The notes under the pieces: generated by a model | What the model was told of the DNA's origin: nothing | What the model saw: only the letters and a program-made list of their open reading frames with translations | The model's database searches: none | NCBI GenBank assembly: GCA_963377175.1 | Contig: CAUJNA010003288.1 | Span: 90,001 to 154,000 of the forward strand | Length of the DNA: 64,000 bases | Origin: Effrenium voratum | Taxonomy: Eukaryota; Sar; Dinophyceae; Suessiales; Symbiodiniaceae | Direction: 5' to 3' | Translations under genes and position numbers: made by a program | In this document: piece after piece, positions 53,379-62,216 of the stretch | Layout: every line of letters starts with the position of its first letter | Numbering within the stretch: the stretch's first letter is position 1

Positions 53379-54980
53379 TTAATCGTAAAGCACGCTCCCA
53401 CTTTCGCGTAATTCCAGAACAGACTCCGAAATCATATGCACAAATAATTCTCGCACATCTTCATCAGTTGTCAGTGCTCTATTAGTCCCTTTCAATTTAA
53501 AAACGAGTAAACCTCCCATTTTAGTATTCTGTCCAGTAAAATTAGTGTCTGCCATTTTCTCAAATGAAATCCCAATAACGAACTTGTCTTCTCTGTAGCG
53601 TTTATATGAAATGCTAAAGGCGTCTTGGTCAGGGTTCAAATAGTGTAATGTTCTTCGGAGGTAGTAGGCACTCTCGGCGAGGCTCTGGCATTCAAACTCT
53701 GGATATTTCTTATTATTAATTTGTAATTGCCAAGATAAATTTAAATCTGAATTTTGAAAGCCTTTGCCGCGGAATTGCGCACGGGTAAGATTACCATCGC
53801 CATCAACAGCATCTGGGTTAAAACCGTCAAAGATTCTTGAATTGATCATAGGATTGTAAAAATAGTTCCATCTCTTATAAATATAATTATCGTGTCTGTA
53901 GTAATCATTATTATCAGCATCTGCACCTGCTCTTGGTGGGCGATACAATGTAATGAAACAACCATTTAATTTAGAAGCGGATTTAACAATATTCATATTA
54001 ATTTCAGTTCCTGCCGCGTTGAATGATTGCGTCATAGTGTGATACATTGGAAATACTAATTTCAAACTTTGACCCTCTAACAAATGTTTCACTATATTAT
54101 TATTGACCGTGTTGTCCAATTGTATTACCTCTGCTCGTAGGATTACATTATTTAATTCCCACTTGGTGCTGGTGTCTCCTGTTGTGAAATAATAACCTTT
54201 GCAATCATTTTGAGTATTGACATCAGTTACTGTAAAAGGCGTAACTACTGGTATATGTTCATCTGATACAATTGTAAATTCCAATTCAAGGGGAGCATAA
54301 CGAAGAGGCAAATAATAATTGCTTTCTAACAGTCCGCATACTGGTTTATGTCCTAATCTCATATAACCATTAGCGCCGGGAATTCCTGCTACTGAATGGC
54401 GAGTATATCGTGCTGTTAAATCTCCCCAGTTGTTGTGGTCTCGTGTAGTTGGATATGTTGTTGCCGCAGGGGTGGCAGCGGGATTGGTTCGTGTATTAAC
54501 ATCTAACATTTCTGCCAGTCCAGTAGCATAAGTATGTCGCCAGTCATCATCCCAGCGAGGATTAGCGCTACTTTCTAAATCGTCCATATCTCTAGCATCT
54601 TGACTTTTAAAAGAATTATACAATTCACAGTGCCTATTGTATTCAATAATATCCTGAACTTGCTGACCTCCAACAGTGCATCTGTAACGACTGAAGAAGG
54701 ATGACAAATTTCCTAACGGTCGTAAAAAGTGGCTTCGTGTTCCGTCAGTGTTTTGAAGATTTGCAAATAAACGAATACTTGATAAATCAATATATGTGTT
54801 GTCTTCTCCTGATATATGAAATCTAATATTTTTGTTTCCTGCATTTGGATTATAAACATTACTGCCTGATGGAAAATAATTAACGTGTCTTCTGTCTGTG
54901 ATGTATTGTGCTGTTTCTGGAAGTCCAAAATTTAACGAGTTAATCATTGTAGTTTCACTTTCTGCAATTATATTATCCAT
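53379..54980 (-). CDS. Major capsid protein, double jelly-roll
   Basis: 533 residues, a usual size for Polinton-like virus MCPs. Telling segments are SLNFGLPETAQYITDRRHVN near the N terminus, then SIRLFANLQN, SFFSRYRCTVGGQQVQDI and EYNRHCELYNSF, which read like MCPs of this group (a strand, then the RYRxxxGGQxVxDI turn and YNRxCEL). Strand-rich segments continue to RRTLHYLNPDQDAFSISYKR and a C terminus with LVFKLKGTNRAL. Two jelly-roll folds are inferred, not seen. The protein forms the icosahedral shell. Its ATG at 54,978-54,980 is preceded by AAAATCTA 20 bases upstream. It is followed by the small coiled-coil gene on the same strand. Confidence 0.85.
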   Translation of the reverse strand: MDNIIAESETTMINSLNFGLPETAQYITDRRHVNYFPSGSNVYNPNAGNKNIRFHISGEDNTYIDLSSIRLFANLQNTDGTRSHFLRPLGNLSSFFSRYRCTVGGQQVQDIIEYNRHCELYNSFKSQDARDMDDLESSANPRWDDDWRHTYATGLAEMLDVNTRTNPAATPAATTYPTTRDHNNWGDLTARYTRHSVAGIPGANGYMRLGHKPVCGLLESNYYLPLRYAPLELEFTIVSDEHIPVVTPFTVTDVNTQNDCKGYYFTTGDTSTKWELNNVILRAEVIQLDNTVNNNIVKHLLEGQSLKLVFPMYHTMTQSFNAAGTEINMNIVKSASKLNGCFITLYRPPRAGADADNNDYYRHDNYIYKRWNYFYNPMINSRIFDGFNPDAVDGDGNLTRAQFRGKGFQNSDLNLSWQLQINNKKYPEFECQSLAESAYYLRRTLHYLNPDQDAFSISYKRYREDKFVIGISFEKMADTNFTGQNTKMGGLLVFKLKGTNRALTTDEDVRELFVHMISESVLELRESGSVLYD

Positions 54981-55005
54981 TACTTATATATGATAAACTT
55001 AGATT

Positions 55006-55242
55006 TTATTTTTTATTATTTATATTTTTCTTATGTGGAAGCATTGTAGTAGAATTGTTTGAAGTTGTATTTTTTATAGTATTTATTAGATAATTATTTT
55101 TTGTATCAACTATATCTTTTAAAGTATCATAATCTAAAATTTTATATTGTTTATCGTATTTTGTAGGTTCTTTTGTCAGTTTCTTCTCTAATGGAATTTT
55201 GTTTTGCTTGTCTTTATTTCTAAACATTATTATTAATATCAT
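55006..55242 (-). CDS. Small Lys/Asn-rich viral protein, 78 aa, unknown
   Basis: Reads MILIIMFRNKDKQNKIPLEK and then a polar tail ending in NNKK. It overlaps the next gene (55,239) by 4 bases, a typical stop/start overlap, which supports it as a real gene. No domain. Confidence 0.45.
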   Translation of the reverse strand: MILIIMFRNKDKQNKIPLEKKLTKEPTKYDKQYKILDYDTLKDIVDTKNNYLINTIKNTTSNNSTTMLPHKKNINNKK

Positions 55243-55682
55243 TGAGATAATGTTAGTTCAGTTATACGCTTTATACAATCTTCTAATTCGTCTCTATACT
55301 TATACAAATAACTTAAATCATCTTCATCTAATGGAATTTTCTTTTCTTCTTGTTCTTTTAAAAAGTCGGTATAATCAATTCTACTATAATCTGTATAATG
55401 TATCTTGTTATTTTCTGGATGTAATTTTAAATAATCATTTTCATAATTAATAATTTCACTATACGTGCCTATTATAAGTCCTTCAATATTACCTTTTCTG
55501 TAGTATAAATGATTTAAATCATTGCTTTCGTGCTCTTCTTTATCCTTGTTCAATACTTCTTTGCCACAATTACATTCATATTTACTATTTGATATGTTGT
55601 ATTCTTTCTTTTTCTCTCGCTCTATCATTTTCTTATAAGCATATTCAATATCGTTGTCCCATTTCTCAGCATCAATACTCAT
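55239..55682 (-). CDS. Viral protein with one Cys/His cluster, 147 aa
   Basis: After an acidic N terminus there is a CNCGKEVLNKDKEEHESNDLNH cluster (C-x-C ... H-x6-H like), likely to bind one zinc. The rest is acidic and Tyr-rich with a helical C terminus (YRDELEDCIKRITELTLSQ). It lies between the lipase and the MCP in the minus-strand block. Function unknown. Confidence 0.5.
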   Translation of the reverse strand: MSIDAEKWDNDIEYAYKKMIEREKKKEYNISNSKYECNCGKEVLNKDKEEHESNDLNHLYYRKGNIEGLIIGTYSEIINYENDYLKLHPENNKIHYTDYSRIDYTDFLKEQEEKKIPLDEDDLSYLYKYRDELEDCIKRITELTLSQ

Positions 55683-55711
55683 ATATAACTTATATATATA
55701 TATTTATTTAT

Positions 55712-56494
55712 TTATTGTTCTGGTGTTGAATTGGGATTAAACCCGTTTGAAACTGCCGTAGTAGGATTAATTTCAGTCATACCTTGTCCTGTCCAATTAT
55801 TGAAACTGTGTTTGTCTAATAAATTATTGCTTTCTATTTCTCCAGTTATTGCCGCGTCATCGAACATTGCTATAGGGTCTCCACGATTTCTAAATCGTAA
55901 GTGTCGCGGGTTTTTCTGTTGATTACTTCCTGATACAAAAGGTGATGAATAAACAGTAGTAGCATATTTGTTTCCGTGTCTGTTGTTGATTTCTTGAACA
56001 ACGGAACTGCCCAAACTGTGACCAACAATTCTATTCACATCTGGATTTTTCCTTAATTCTTCCATTGCGTCTTTATACCTTTCGCTTAATTGAACATTAT
56101 GAGTAGGAATAAAAAACAGATCTGCGATTACATCATTGACTTTGTGATTTAGTCCTGTTTTAGCGCCAGTGCCGCCAATATATAAAGTGTTGCCTATTCT
56201 TGTTATTCCATTTACATTTGAATACGCAGCGTCTAAACCCTTAACATCATCAATCTTATTTTTATTTTGAACATTGATTTCTTCGGCATAACGTGTTTTA
56301 TGTTTCATTATTTGCTTATCAAAATGTTTATTGAAACCTCCTACTTTGTCTTCCAATTTCTTTTTATGGTTAAAAAATACATCTTCTATTAAATCCTTAC
56401 CTGCCGTATATGCCTTATCACTTGCTACACCTGCCATCATTTGTGTAGGCGTCCTGCCTTCAATAGCACCTAATAATAGTTGTCGTCCAATCAT
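55712..56494 (-). CDS. Lipase class 3-like alpha/beta hydrolase
   Basis: 260 residues. The nucleophile elbow GHSLG puts the catalytic Ser at 160, after the strand VNRIV; Asp206 in RNRGDPIAMF and His229 in DKHSFNNW follow at spacings of the class 3 lipase triad. The N-terminal 100 residues are helical and basic. Such a virion lipase could act on host or endosomal membranes during entry; lipase-like genes are known in some Polinton-like viruses. It is the first gene of the minus-strand virion block and stands back to back with the penton-like gene, with an A26/T26 tract in between. An AAAATCTA box lies just upstream. Function is inferred from the triad. Confidence 0.75.
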   Translation of the reverse strand: MIGRQLLLGAIEGRTPTQMMAGVASDKAYTAGKDLIEDVFFNHKKKLEDKVGGFNKHFDKQIMKHKTRYAEEINVQNKNKIDDVKGLDAAYSNVNGITRIGNTLYIGGTGAKTGLNHKVNDVIADLFFIPTHNVQLSERYKDAMEELRKNPDVNRIVGHSLGSSVVQEINNRHGNKYATTVYSSPFVSGSNQQKNPRHLRFRNRGDPIAMFDDAAITGEIESNNLLDKHSFNNWTGQGMTEINPTTAVSNGFNPNSTPEQ

Positions 56495-56508
56495 ATATTA
56501 TTAATAGA

Positions 56509-56540
<32 letters not shown>

Positions 56541-56598
56541 TCTATTAATAACAATAATTTCAAAGTAATTATCAATAATAATTATATTATAATTTCTA
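56495..56598. promoter_or_regulatory. Divergent promoter region with T26 tract
   Basis: A 104-base AT-only gap between the lipase and penton-like start codons. A T26 run lies at 56,509-56,534. It presumably drives genes in both directions. Confidence 0.5.
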
Positions 56599-57468
56599 TT
56601 GTATATTATATTTATGAGCGATAGATTAACATATAAAAAAATCTATGTTGATAGTGCCTACAGATTATCAGAAAGCAATTCTACCAGCGACTTTATTATA
56701 GAACTTGACCAAAACTTTGAAATTCCGCCAAGAACAAAAATGTTCGTGACGGAGTGTTCATTCAGCACTCCGTTTTATACGACAGAGAAAGGTTTTTATG
56801 AAAGATTCTATATTATGTTGTATAATAGTTCCAATGTATTATTGAGAAGCACTGCCGTTGATGTATCCGGTGAAATTTATTATGCTAATCAATTATCATA
56901 CAAAATACAAACGGAATTAAACACGGCATTTAATGATATTGTACCTGACTTATTCTTAACAGTATATGGACAAAGCGAGAGAAAGATGGAGCTTAAATTA
57001 AATGACCCTCTAAATTACAAAATCAAAATACCTACAGACGAAGAACTAGAAACCTATGTAAATGACAAATGGAACAGAGGACAGTTTGAATATGACAACC
57101 TGAGACCAAAGTCTATTAATTATTTATTAAGTAATTATATTGCCTATGATCCTGCGTCATCTTGGTTAAGCGGATACTTTAATTTAGTTCCTTTTCAGAA
57201 TATATACATAAATTGTCCTCAATTAAGCGATTATAAATATTCAGCACCTAATAATTTCAGCAGTTCGGTAATTAAAAAAGTTCAAATCAATCAACAACTT
57301 GGCGGAGTTATAACAGATTTTACAGCGCCCATATATGCAGATTTTATTGATGTAGGCGGTAAAAATATTAAGAGACTACACTTTAGAATAACAACTTCAA
57401 GAAACGAATTAATTGATTTTCATGGCGTTCCCATTTCTTTTAGCATTTTGTTTCAATTAGATAATTGA
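56599..57468 (+). CDS. Minor capsid (penton-like) protein
   Basis: 289 residues; a second in-frame Met at codon 6 (56,614) gives an alternative start (MSDRLTYKK). It opens with YKKIYVDSAYRLSESNSTSD followed by FIIELDQNFEIP, matching penton proteins of Polinton-like viruses (a (I/V)DSxYR...SDF start), and ends with IKKVQIN, KRLHFRITTSRNELIDFHGV and SFSILFQLDN, also characteristic (xLRxRxxxxxxxxxDFHGxxxSFSIxF). It would occupy the fivefold vertices. It is the first gene of the right plus-strand block and is transcribed away from the lipase and MCP. Confidence 0.82.
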   Translation: MYIIFMSDRLTYKKIYVDSAYRLSESNSTSDFIIELDQNFEIPPRTKMFVTECSFSTPFYTTEKGFYERFYIMLYNSSNVLLRSTAVDVSGEIYYANQLSYKIQTELNTAFNDIVPDLFLTVYGQSERKMELKLNDPLNYKIKIPTDEELETYVNDKWNRGQFEYDNLRPKSINYLLSNYIAYDPASSWLSGYFNLVPFQNIYINCPQLSDYKYSAPNNFSSSVIKKVQINQQLGGVITDFTAPIYADFIDVGGKNIKRLHFRITTSRNELIDFHGVPISFSILFQLDN

Positions 57469-57479
57469 ATAAACCCCTA

Positions 57480-57555
57480 ATTATTAATATTAATATTAAA
57501 TTATTAATATTAAATTATTAATATTAATATTAAATTATTCATATTAATATTTCTC
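57480..57555. repeat. ATTAATATT tandem repeats
   Basis: A run of TTATTAATATTAAA-type words in the gap between the penton-like and zinc-finger genes; it may be only AT-rich filler. Confidence 0.6.
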
Positions 57556-57615
57556 AATTTGTCCATATAGACAAAATATATAAATAATATAGACAAAATA
57601 TATAATATATTATAT

Positions 57616-58179
57616 ATGTCAGAAGTCGAACCTGGAATTACTAATACAATTGAAGCAGACGTACCAGTAAGTGAATTACCACCAATTGAAGAAGAAGAAG
57701 CACCAAAGGCAGAACCAATAACAGAGCCAACACAAGAAATAAAACATGTAGAACCTCTTAAAAACAATTCAAAAACTCAAGCACGCAATGAAAAGAAAAT
57801 AACCTGTCCAAAATGTGCCAAAACTTTAACATTAAAATCATACAGATACAGTCACGAACGCAATTGCCAAGGACCATTAGAAACTAAACCTATAAAACCT
57901 AAACCAAAAGCAGTTCCGATAGCAAAACCCCAAAAGGTAGAATACAACGAAGTAGCGCACCGCGAAGAAGAGCAACATATTCCACAACAACCGCAACAAA
58001 ATAATATAATAGCGAACACACCGCCCCCAAGAAGAATGCAACCAGCACCGCCTCCAAACCCGCTACAAAATATAGCGCAACATTACCAATTATTGCAAAA
58101 TGAATATTTAAGACAGAAGCAAGAAAAATATAATGCATTAAATAAGAATATATTTGGTTCAAGAGGAAAGAAAAGATAA
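57616..58179 (+). CDS. Pro-rich viral protein with C2HC zinc finger
   Basis: 187 residues. After an acidic, Pro/Glu-rich N terminus, ITCPKCAKTLTLKSYRYSH holds C64, C67, H80 and C84 (ERNC), one zinc finger in the form seen in a small protein that accompanies the penton gene in Polinton-like viruses. The C-terminal half is rich in Pro, Gln and Arg. It lies between the penton-like gene and the fibre gene on the same strand. Its role is not known; DNA or protein binding is inferred from the finger. Confidence 0.65.
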   Translation: MSEVEPGITNTIEADVPVSELPPIEEEEAPKAEPITEPTQEIKHVEPLKNNSKTQARNEKKITCPKCAKTLTLKSYRYSHERNCQGPLETKPIKPKPKAVPIAKPQKVEYNEVAHREEEQHIPQQPQQNNIIANTPPPRRMQPAPPPNPLQNIAQHYQLLQNEYLRQKQEKYNALNKNIFGSRGKKR

Positions 58180-58214
58180 AATATAATTATTATATAACCT
58201 ACTATATAATAATT

Positions 58215-60479
58215 ATGTTTTCAACATTATCACTAGACGGCTCAAGTAGAATTGTAGCAAGTGAATTAGTATTAATAAATTCAACAGAACCATCGACATT
58301 GAGCAGTGTTTATGCTACAAAACAAGAATTAGCAGACACAGCAGGATCATTAGGTGGAGGTTATACAATTGAAGAAGTTGATGCTCTTATTTTAGCACAA
58401 AAAAATAAGATAGATGCAAACATATCAGCAATATCAGGAATTAATGCAACATCAACAACAATGTTTGATGAACAAATAAATCAAAATATAACAATCACAA
58501 GCAACCTTAATAATATAACAGCGCACGGATTAACCATAACTTCAATACTACCGACTATATCAGCAAATACAATTAAACTTGACACAAATGCTAATAATAT
58601 TAGTTCTAATACCTTTTTAATTAGTGGTTTTAACAATAGTATTAGTTCCAATTCGTTTTTAATCACAGGACATAATAATACATTAGCATCACATTTAGCA
58701 GTATTAACAACACACGATAGCAACATAGCAACAAACACAAACGGAATAGCAATATTAAATAACACTGTAGGCAGTAATATGACATTTGTTAATAGTCATC
58801 AAAATACAATAACCTCGCATATATCATTAATTGACACAAATATTAATAACATAACAGGACACGGAAACACAATAACAACAATTTTAACAGATATAGCAAA
58901 TTTACAAGCAGGAGCAGGTGCTTCTTGGACTACAACTGAAAAAACAACTATTCAAGCAGATGTATCAACATTATATGCAAATGATACTAATTTATTCAAT
59001 ACAAATACCGCATACAGTAATACATTTGCCTCAATCATGTCAGACAACACGACACAAGATGTATTAATAACTCAAAATTCAAATACGATTAATAGTTTAA
59101 TATCAGCAGATTTACAAAAGTTAGATAAAACAATCACAACTGCCCAAACAATGAACTCGCCATTAATTATTAGTTTAACAGATAATACTAATCCAATTTT
59201 TAGAATTCAAGATGCTGTAAGTAACCAAAGACTCGAGTTTAAACGAGGATGTCAGTTAGACTCTTATCAAGGTTTAACAGGTGCTACACCTTATAGATTA
59301 TGGTTAGGATGGAACACTGGAGATGTCATTATTGGAAGACCTAATAATGCTTCAAGAATTACGATTAACGGTAATGTTCATACTTCATACAATTTTGCTC
59401 AAGCACACGGAACTTCATATTTTGAAGGTGCTGTTTATATGAAAGGAAATTTATTTACAAATAATGATTTTTCAACAGATATTAAAACTAAAATTGATAA
59501 TTTAGACAATGCATTAACTCCATATTTAGAAACACACACACCCGCGGCAACAGAAGGTTTTTATATTCATCATCCTAATTTTGTTGCTTGTAGTATTGGC
59601 GATATTACAAATTCTTCTAACCAATATTTTATGTGCGACGGTGCTGTATCAAAAACCATATTCAATAAACCAGTTGACGTATTAGGTGATGTATATACAA
59701 ACGGCGATTTAACAATGGTTTCTGGTAAGAAAGTTGAAGTCAATCAGGTTCAGTCAGTATCAGGAAATACTTTATTATTACAAAATTCACCGAGTGGCAA
59801 TGTTCAATTTGGCAACTCATCAAAACTAATAATTGATAATGCTGAAATGTATCTCGATACAAATGATTTAATAATTAGGAATAGCAACACCTCAAACTCT
59901 ATTAATTTGGTTGTTGGATTATCTTCAACATATGCTGATAATAAAATCATTTTGACTAGTGGAAGTAATAGCGAATTACGAGGCGACTGGACTATTGACG
60001 GTGACATGACTTTTGGAATTGCTCATAAAATCAATTTGAGACATTTGAATAGTGATGCCGTATTAAGACTGGAAGCATCAACAACTATTGATAGTTATAT
60101 CGATGGCACTAAATATTTACAATTGGATGATACTCAATTTTCATCATATAACGGATTTAATTTAAGTAGTGATAAGAGACTGAAAGATAATATAGAAGAT
60201 GTAGATGACGATACTATAAATATGGTAAAAAACATTAAGATTAAAACATTTGTTAAAAATCAAAAAACTAAAAGGACTGAATTAGGATGGATTGCTCAAG
60301 ATGTTCAACAATACACAAATCCTAAATATAATATTGTAAATGACACAGGAGAATACTTAACAATGTGTTATGACAGAATGGCCTGTATTAGTTGGGATGC
60401 TTTAACAAAACTTATTGCTCGTGTAGAATATTTGGAAAACGAAGTCTTTAAAAAGAAAAATAAAAATCAAAATATTTAG
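58215..60479 (+). CDS. Fibre/spike protein with C-terminal S74 intramolecular chaperone
   Basis: 754 residues. The first half is Ser/Thr/Asn-rich with regular NxxxI spacing (heptads) that fits a trimeric coiled or beta-helical shaft. The middle (about 300-620) is a beta-rich head-like region. The last 100 residues are a peptidase S74 chaperone: SSDKRLKDNI (from about residue 650), where self-cleavage occurs before the Ser-Asp, then VKNIKIKTFVKN and RTELGWIAQDVQQ, and a terminal coiled coil (TKLIARVEYLENEVFKKK). In the known family this domain trimerises the spike and then cuts itself off. It is the likely host-binding fibre. The receptor is unknown. Confidence 0.85.
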   Translation: MFSTLSLDGSSRIVASELVLINSTEPSTLSSVYATKQELADTAGSLGGGYTIEEVDALILAQKNKIDANISAISGINATSTTMFDEQINQNITITSNLNNITAHGLTITSILPTISANTIKLDTNANNISSNTFLISGFNNSISSNSFLITGHNNTLASHLAVLTTHDSNIATNTNGIAILNNTVGSNMTFVNSHQNTITSHISLIDTNINNITGHGNTITTILTDIANLQAGAGASWTTTEKTTIQADVSTLYANDTNLFNTNTAYSNTFASIMSDNTTQDVLITQNSNTINSLISADLQKLDKTITTAQTMNSPLIISLTDNTNPIFRIQDAVSNQRLEFKRGCQLDSYQGLTGATPYRLWLGWNTGDVIIGRPNNASRITINGNVHTSYNFAQAHGTSYFEGAVYMKGNLFTNNDFSTDIKTKIDNLDNALTPYLETHTPAATEGFYIHHPNFVACSIGDITNSSNQYFMCDGAVSKTIFNKPVDVLGDVYTNGDLTMVSGKKVEVNQVQSVSGNTLLLQNSPSGNVQFGNSSKLIIDNAEMYLDTNDLIIRNSNTSNSINLVVGLSSTYADNKIILTSGSNSELRGDWTIDGDMTFGIAHKINLRHLNSDAVLRLEASTTIDSYIDGTKYLQLDDTQFSSYNGFNLSSDKRLKDNIEDVDDDTINMVKNIKIKTFVKNQKTKRTELGWIAQDVQQYTNPKYNIVNDTGEYLTMCYDRMACISWDALTKLIARVEYLENEVFKKKNKNQNI

Positions 60480-60488
60480 TTTAAAAAT

Positions 60489-60515
60489 CTTGTAAAATGT
60501 ATTTAAAGAAATATA
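60489..60515 (+). promoter_or_regulatory. Viral promoter-like box for the 60,540 gene
   Basis: CTTGTAA followed by TATTTAAAGAAATA, 25 bases before the ATG, as at three other viral genes. Confidence 0.65.
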
Positions 60516-60539
60516 TAATATAATATAATATATAATATA

Positions 60540-60821
60540 ATGAGTATTAAACCTGAAGATATGACACTGGAACAAATAAAGGAACAACTGGCACTATATA
60601 ACAGATTATATTATCAAAGAAGGAGACACGAAAAGGATTTTATGGACACCAACAGGGCAAGTGCTATAAGATTTCACAGAAGAAAGAAATTAGACAAGAT
60701 GGCAGAAAATGGAGAAATTAATTTAAAAGATATTGATTATGAAAATAAACCAGACGATTTACAGAATACAAAACCCAGAAAATATAAGGCACAAACATAT
60801 AAAATTATAACAGTTGAATAA
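60540..60821 (+). CDS. Small basic helical viral protein, 93 aa
   Basis: Begins MSIKPEDMTLEQIKEQLALY with an Arg/His-rich middle (YYQRRRHEKDFMDT, RFHRRKKL), then a Lys-rich tail. Basic helix content suggests nucleic-acid binding. It is the first gene after the fibre and follows the shared promoter box, so it may be early. No domain is recognised. Confidence 0.55.
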   Translation: MSIKPEDMTLEQIKEQLALYNRLYYQRRRHEKDFMDTNRASAIRFHRRKKLDKMAENGEINLKDIDYENKPDDLQNTKPRKYKAQTYKIITVE

Positions 60822-60920
60822 ATAATATCTATTAAAATTTCAATATTTTAAGTAATATTTATTAAAATTTATATATTTTAATAAATATTTGGTGCATTTT
60901 TGGGGTTTTAGGTTTTGAAA

Positions 60921-61133
60921 CCCCCAGAGCGGGGGGTTCATTCCCCCCAGAGCGGGGGGTTCATTCCCCCCAGAGCGGGGGATTTGCCTGAAAATCTTGA
61001 AATTAGGTGCTGTTTTGCTGTTCCCCCCAGAGCGGGGGGTTCATTCCCCCCTGTGTGGGGGGTTCATTCCCCCCTGTGTGGGGGGTTCATTCCCCCCTGC
61101 GTGTGGGGGGTTCATTCCCCTGTGTGGGGGATT
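60921..61133 (+). repeat. Array of eight GC-rich hairpins in an AT-rich genome
   Basis: Eight units of CCCCCC-(AGAGC or TGTGT)-GGGGGG joined by TTCATT, with a 45-base break after the third. Each unit can fold as a C6:G6 stem with a 5-base loop. Units with AGAGC loops lie on the left and with TGTGT loops on the right. The frame through the array (60,915-61,136) is an artefact. It fills the gap between the gene at 60,540 and the promoter box at 61,194. Candidate origin, packaging, or recombination site. Confidence 0.9.
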
Positions 61134-61193
61134 TGAAACCATAAATTTAGGAAAAATATAAAAATATATAGAAATTTTACTATAAAAATATTT

Positions 61194-61220
61194 CTTGTAA
61201 AAAAGTATTTAAAGAAATAT
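61194..61220 (+). promoter_or_regulatory. Viral promoter-like box for the 61,246 gene
   Basis: CTTGTAA followed by GTATTTAAAGAAATA. With the ATG at 61,246 the spacing is 26 bases, like the other boxed genes; the ATGs at 61,222 and 61,237 would be 2 and 17 bases away, which argues for 61,246. Confidence 0.65.
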
Positions 61221-61245
61221 TATGTATTATAATTATATGGTGAAA

Positions 61246-62187
61246 ATGTTCAGTGAGATTGAGCAGGAGGAAATCATTAGTGAATTCTTAAATAAAATCA
61301 ACATGAATGACACTATAAGAATGATAAATAAAAAAAATGGAATGTGTAAAGAATGTAAATTTAATTATAATAATATTCAATTATATAAAACTAAATTATC
61401 AGAAAATATTATTAAACACATATGCAAATATAATTATAAAGAATGTTATAAATGCAACAGATTAAAACAGTTGAACACATTTGTAAATATTGACACTTGT
61501 AATAAGTCAAAAGAATTCATCAAACTAACTGAAATAATTGAAAATGAAAAGGAAGAAGACACAACTGTTACAACAAACAACATCAAAGATTATTATTTTA
61601 CAAAATTATATAAATTTCCGACATTCAAATTTATCAAATCCAATTTATTAAAGGATGTCGAAGGAAGGCACAACTACACAAGGGACATACACGACAGAAT
61701 AAAGGACTGTTATGAATTATACTACAAAGGAAATATTAAAACTGAAAGCGCTGGAGTAGATTTTAGCGATACACCAATTTATGAAACAGTTGAAATAAAA
61801 TACATAGAAACATATAAAAATGGTCTAGTAGATATATTTTTTGATGAGTATAAGAATGATGATGACATACCAAAAAACCAAAAGAATAGACGGGATTGTT
61901 TTAGATATATTGAAAATAATATTTCGAACACGTTAACCATATTCAAAATAATATTATCACACATTTTCAATAAGCAAGATAATGCATTTTCTAATATCCT
62001 TTTTAATGATGTAGGACAAAATATTTATAAGCACTATACAAAAGAAATAGAAATAAGCGAGATAATACAAAATATGATATTTAGTTCATACCCAAGTATC
62101 AAAGATATCAAACCGCAGACTAATAGGAGTAACCAACAACAACAACAGTACGAAGCATATTTAAATAGTGCTGAAGATTTTGAATAA
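61246..62187 (+). CDS. Viral protein with CxxC...CxxC zinc-binding region, 313 aa
   Basis: I choose the start at 61,246 (MFSEIEQEEI) from the promoter spacing; ATGs at 61,222 and 61,237 are in the same frame. CKECKFN and CYKC are 29 residues apart with SENIIKHICKYNYK between, as in the gene at 47,994 (spacing 28), so both share one zinc-type module. The rest is long, charged and helical, with no known domain and a Gln-rich C terminus (NQQQQQ). It stands directly before the integrase (62,217). Function unknown. Confidence 0.6.
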   Translation: MFSEIEQEEIISEFLNKINMNDTIRMINKKNGMCKECKFNYNNIQLYKTKLSENIIKHICKYNYKECYKCNRLKQLNTFVNIDTCNKSKEFIKLTEIIENEKEEDTTVTTNNIKDYYFTKLYKFPTFKFIKSNLLKDVEGRHNYTRDIHDRIKDCYELYYKGNIKTESAGVDFSDTPIYETVEIKYIETYKNGLVDIFFDEYKNDDDIPKNQKNRRDCFRYIENNISNTLTIFKIILSHIFNKQDNAFSNILFNDVGQNIYKHYTKEIEISEIIQNMIFSSYPSIKDIKPQTNRSNQQQQQYEAYLNSAEDFE

Positions 62188-62216
62188 AATGTTAAAAAAA
62201 TATCACCTTTATTAAT

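Noticed and set aside
60921..61133. CRISPR-like array (regular palindromic repeats)
   Set aside because: The spacers are constant TTCATT hexamers with one break, not unique spacers, and the element is a eukaryotic virus.
60915..61136. 73-codon plus-strand frame over the GC-rich hairpins
   Set aside because: It is only the translation of the hairpin array.
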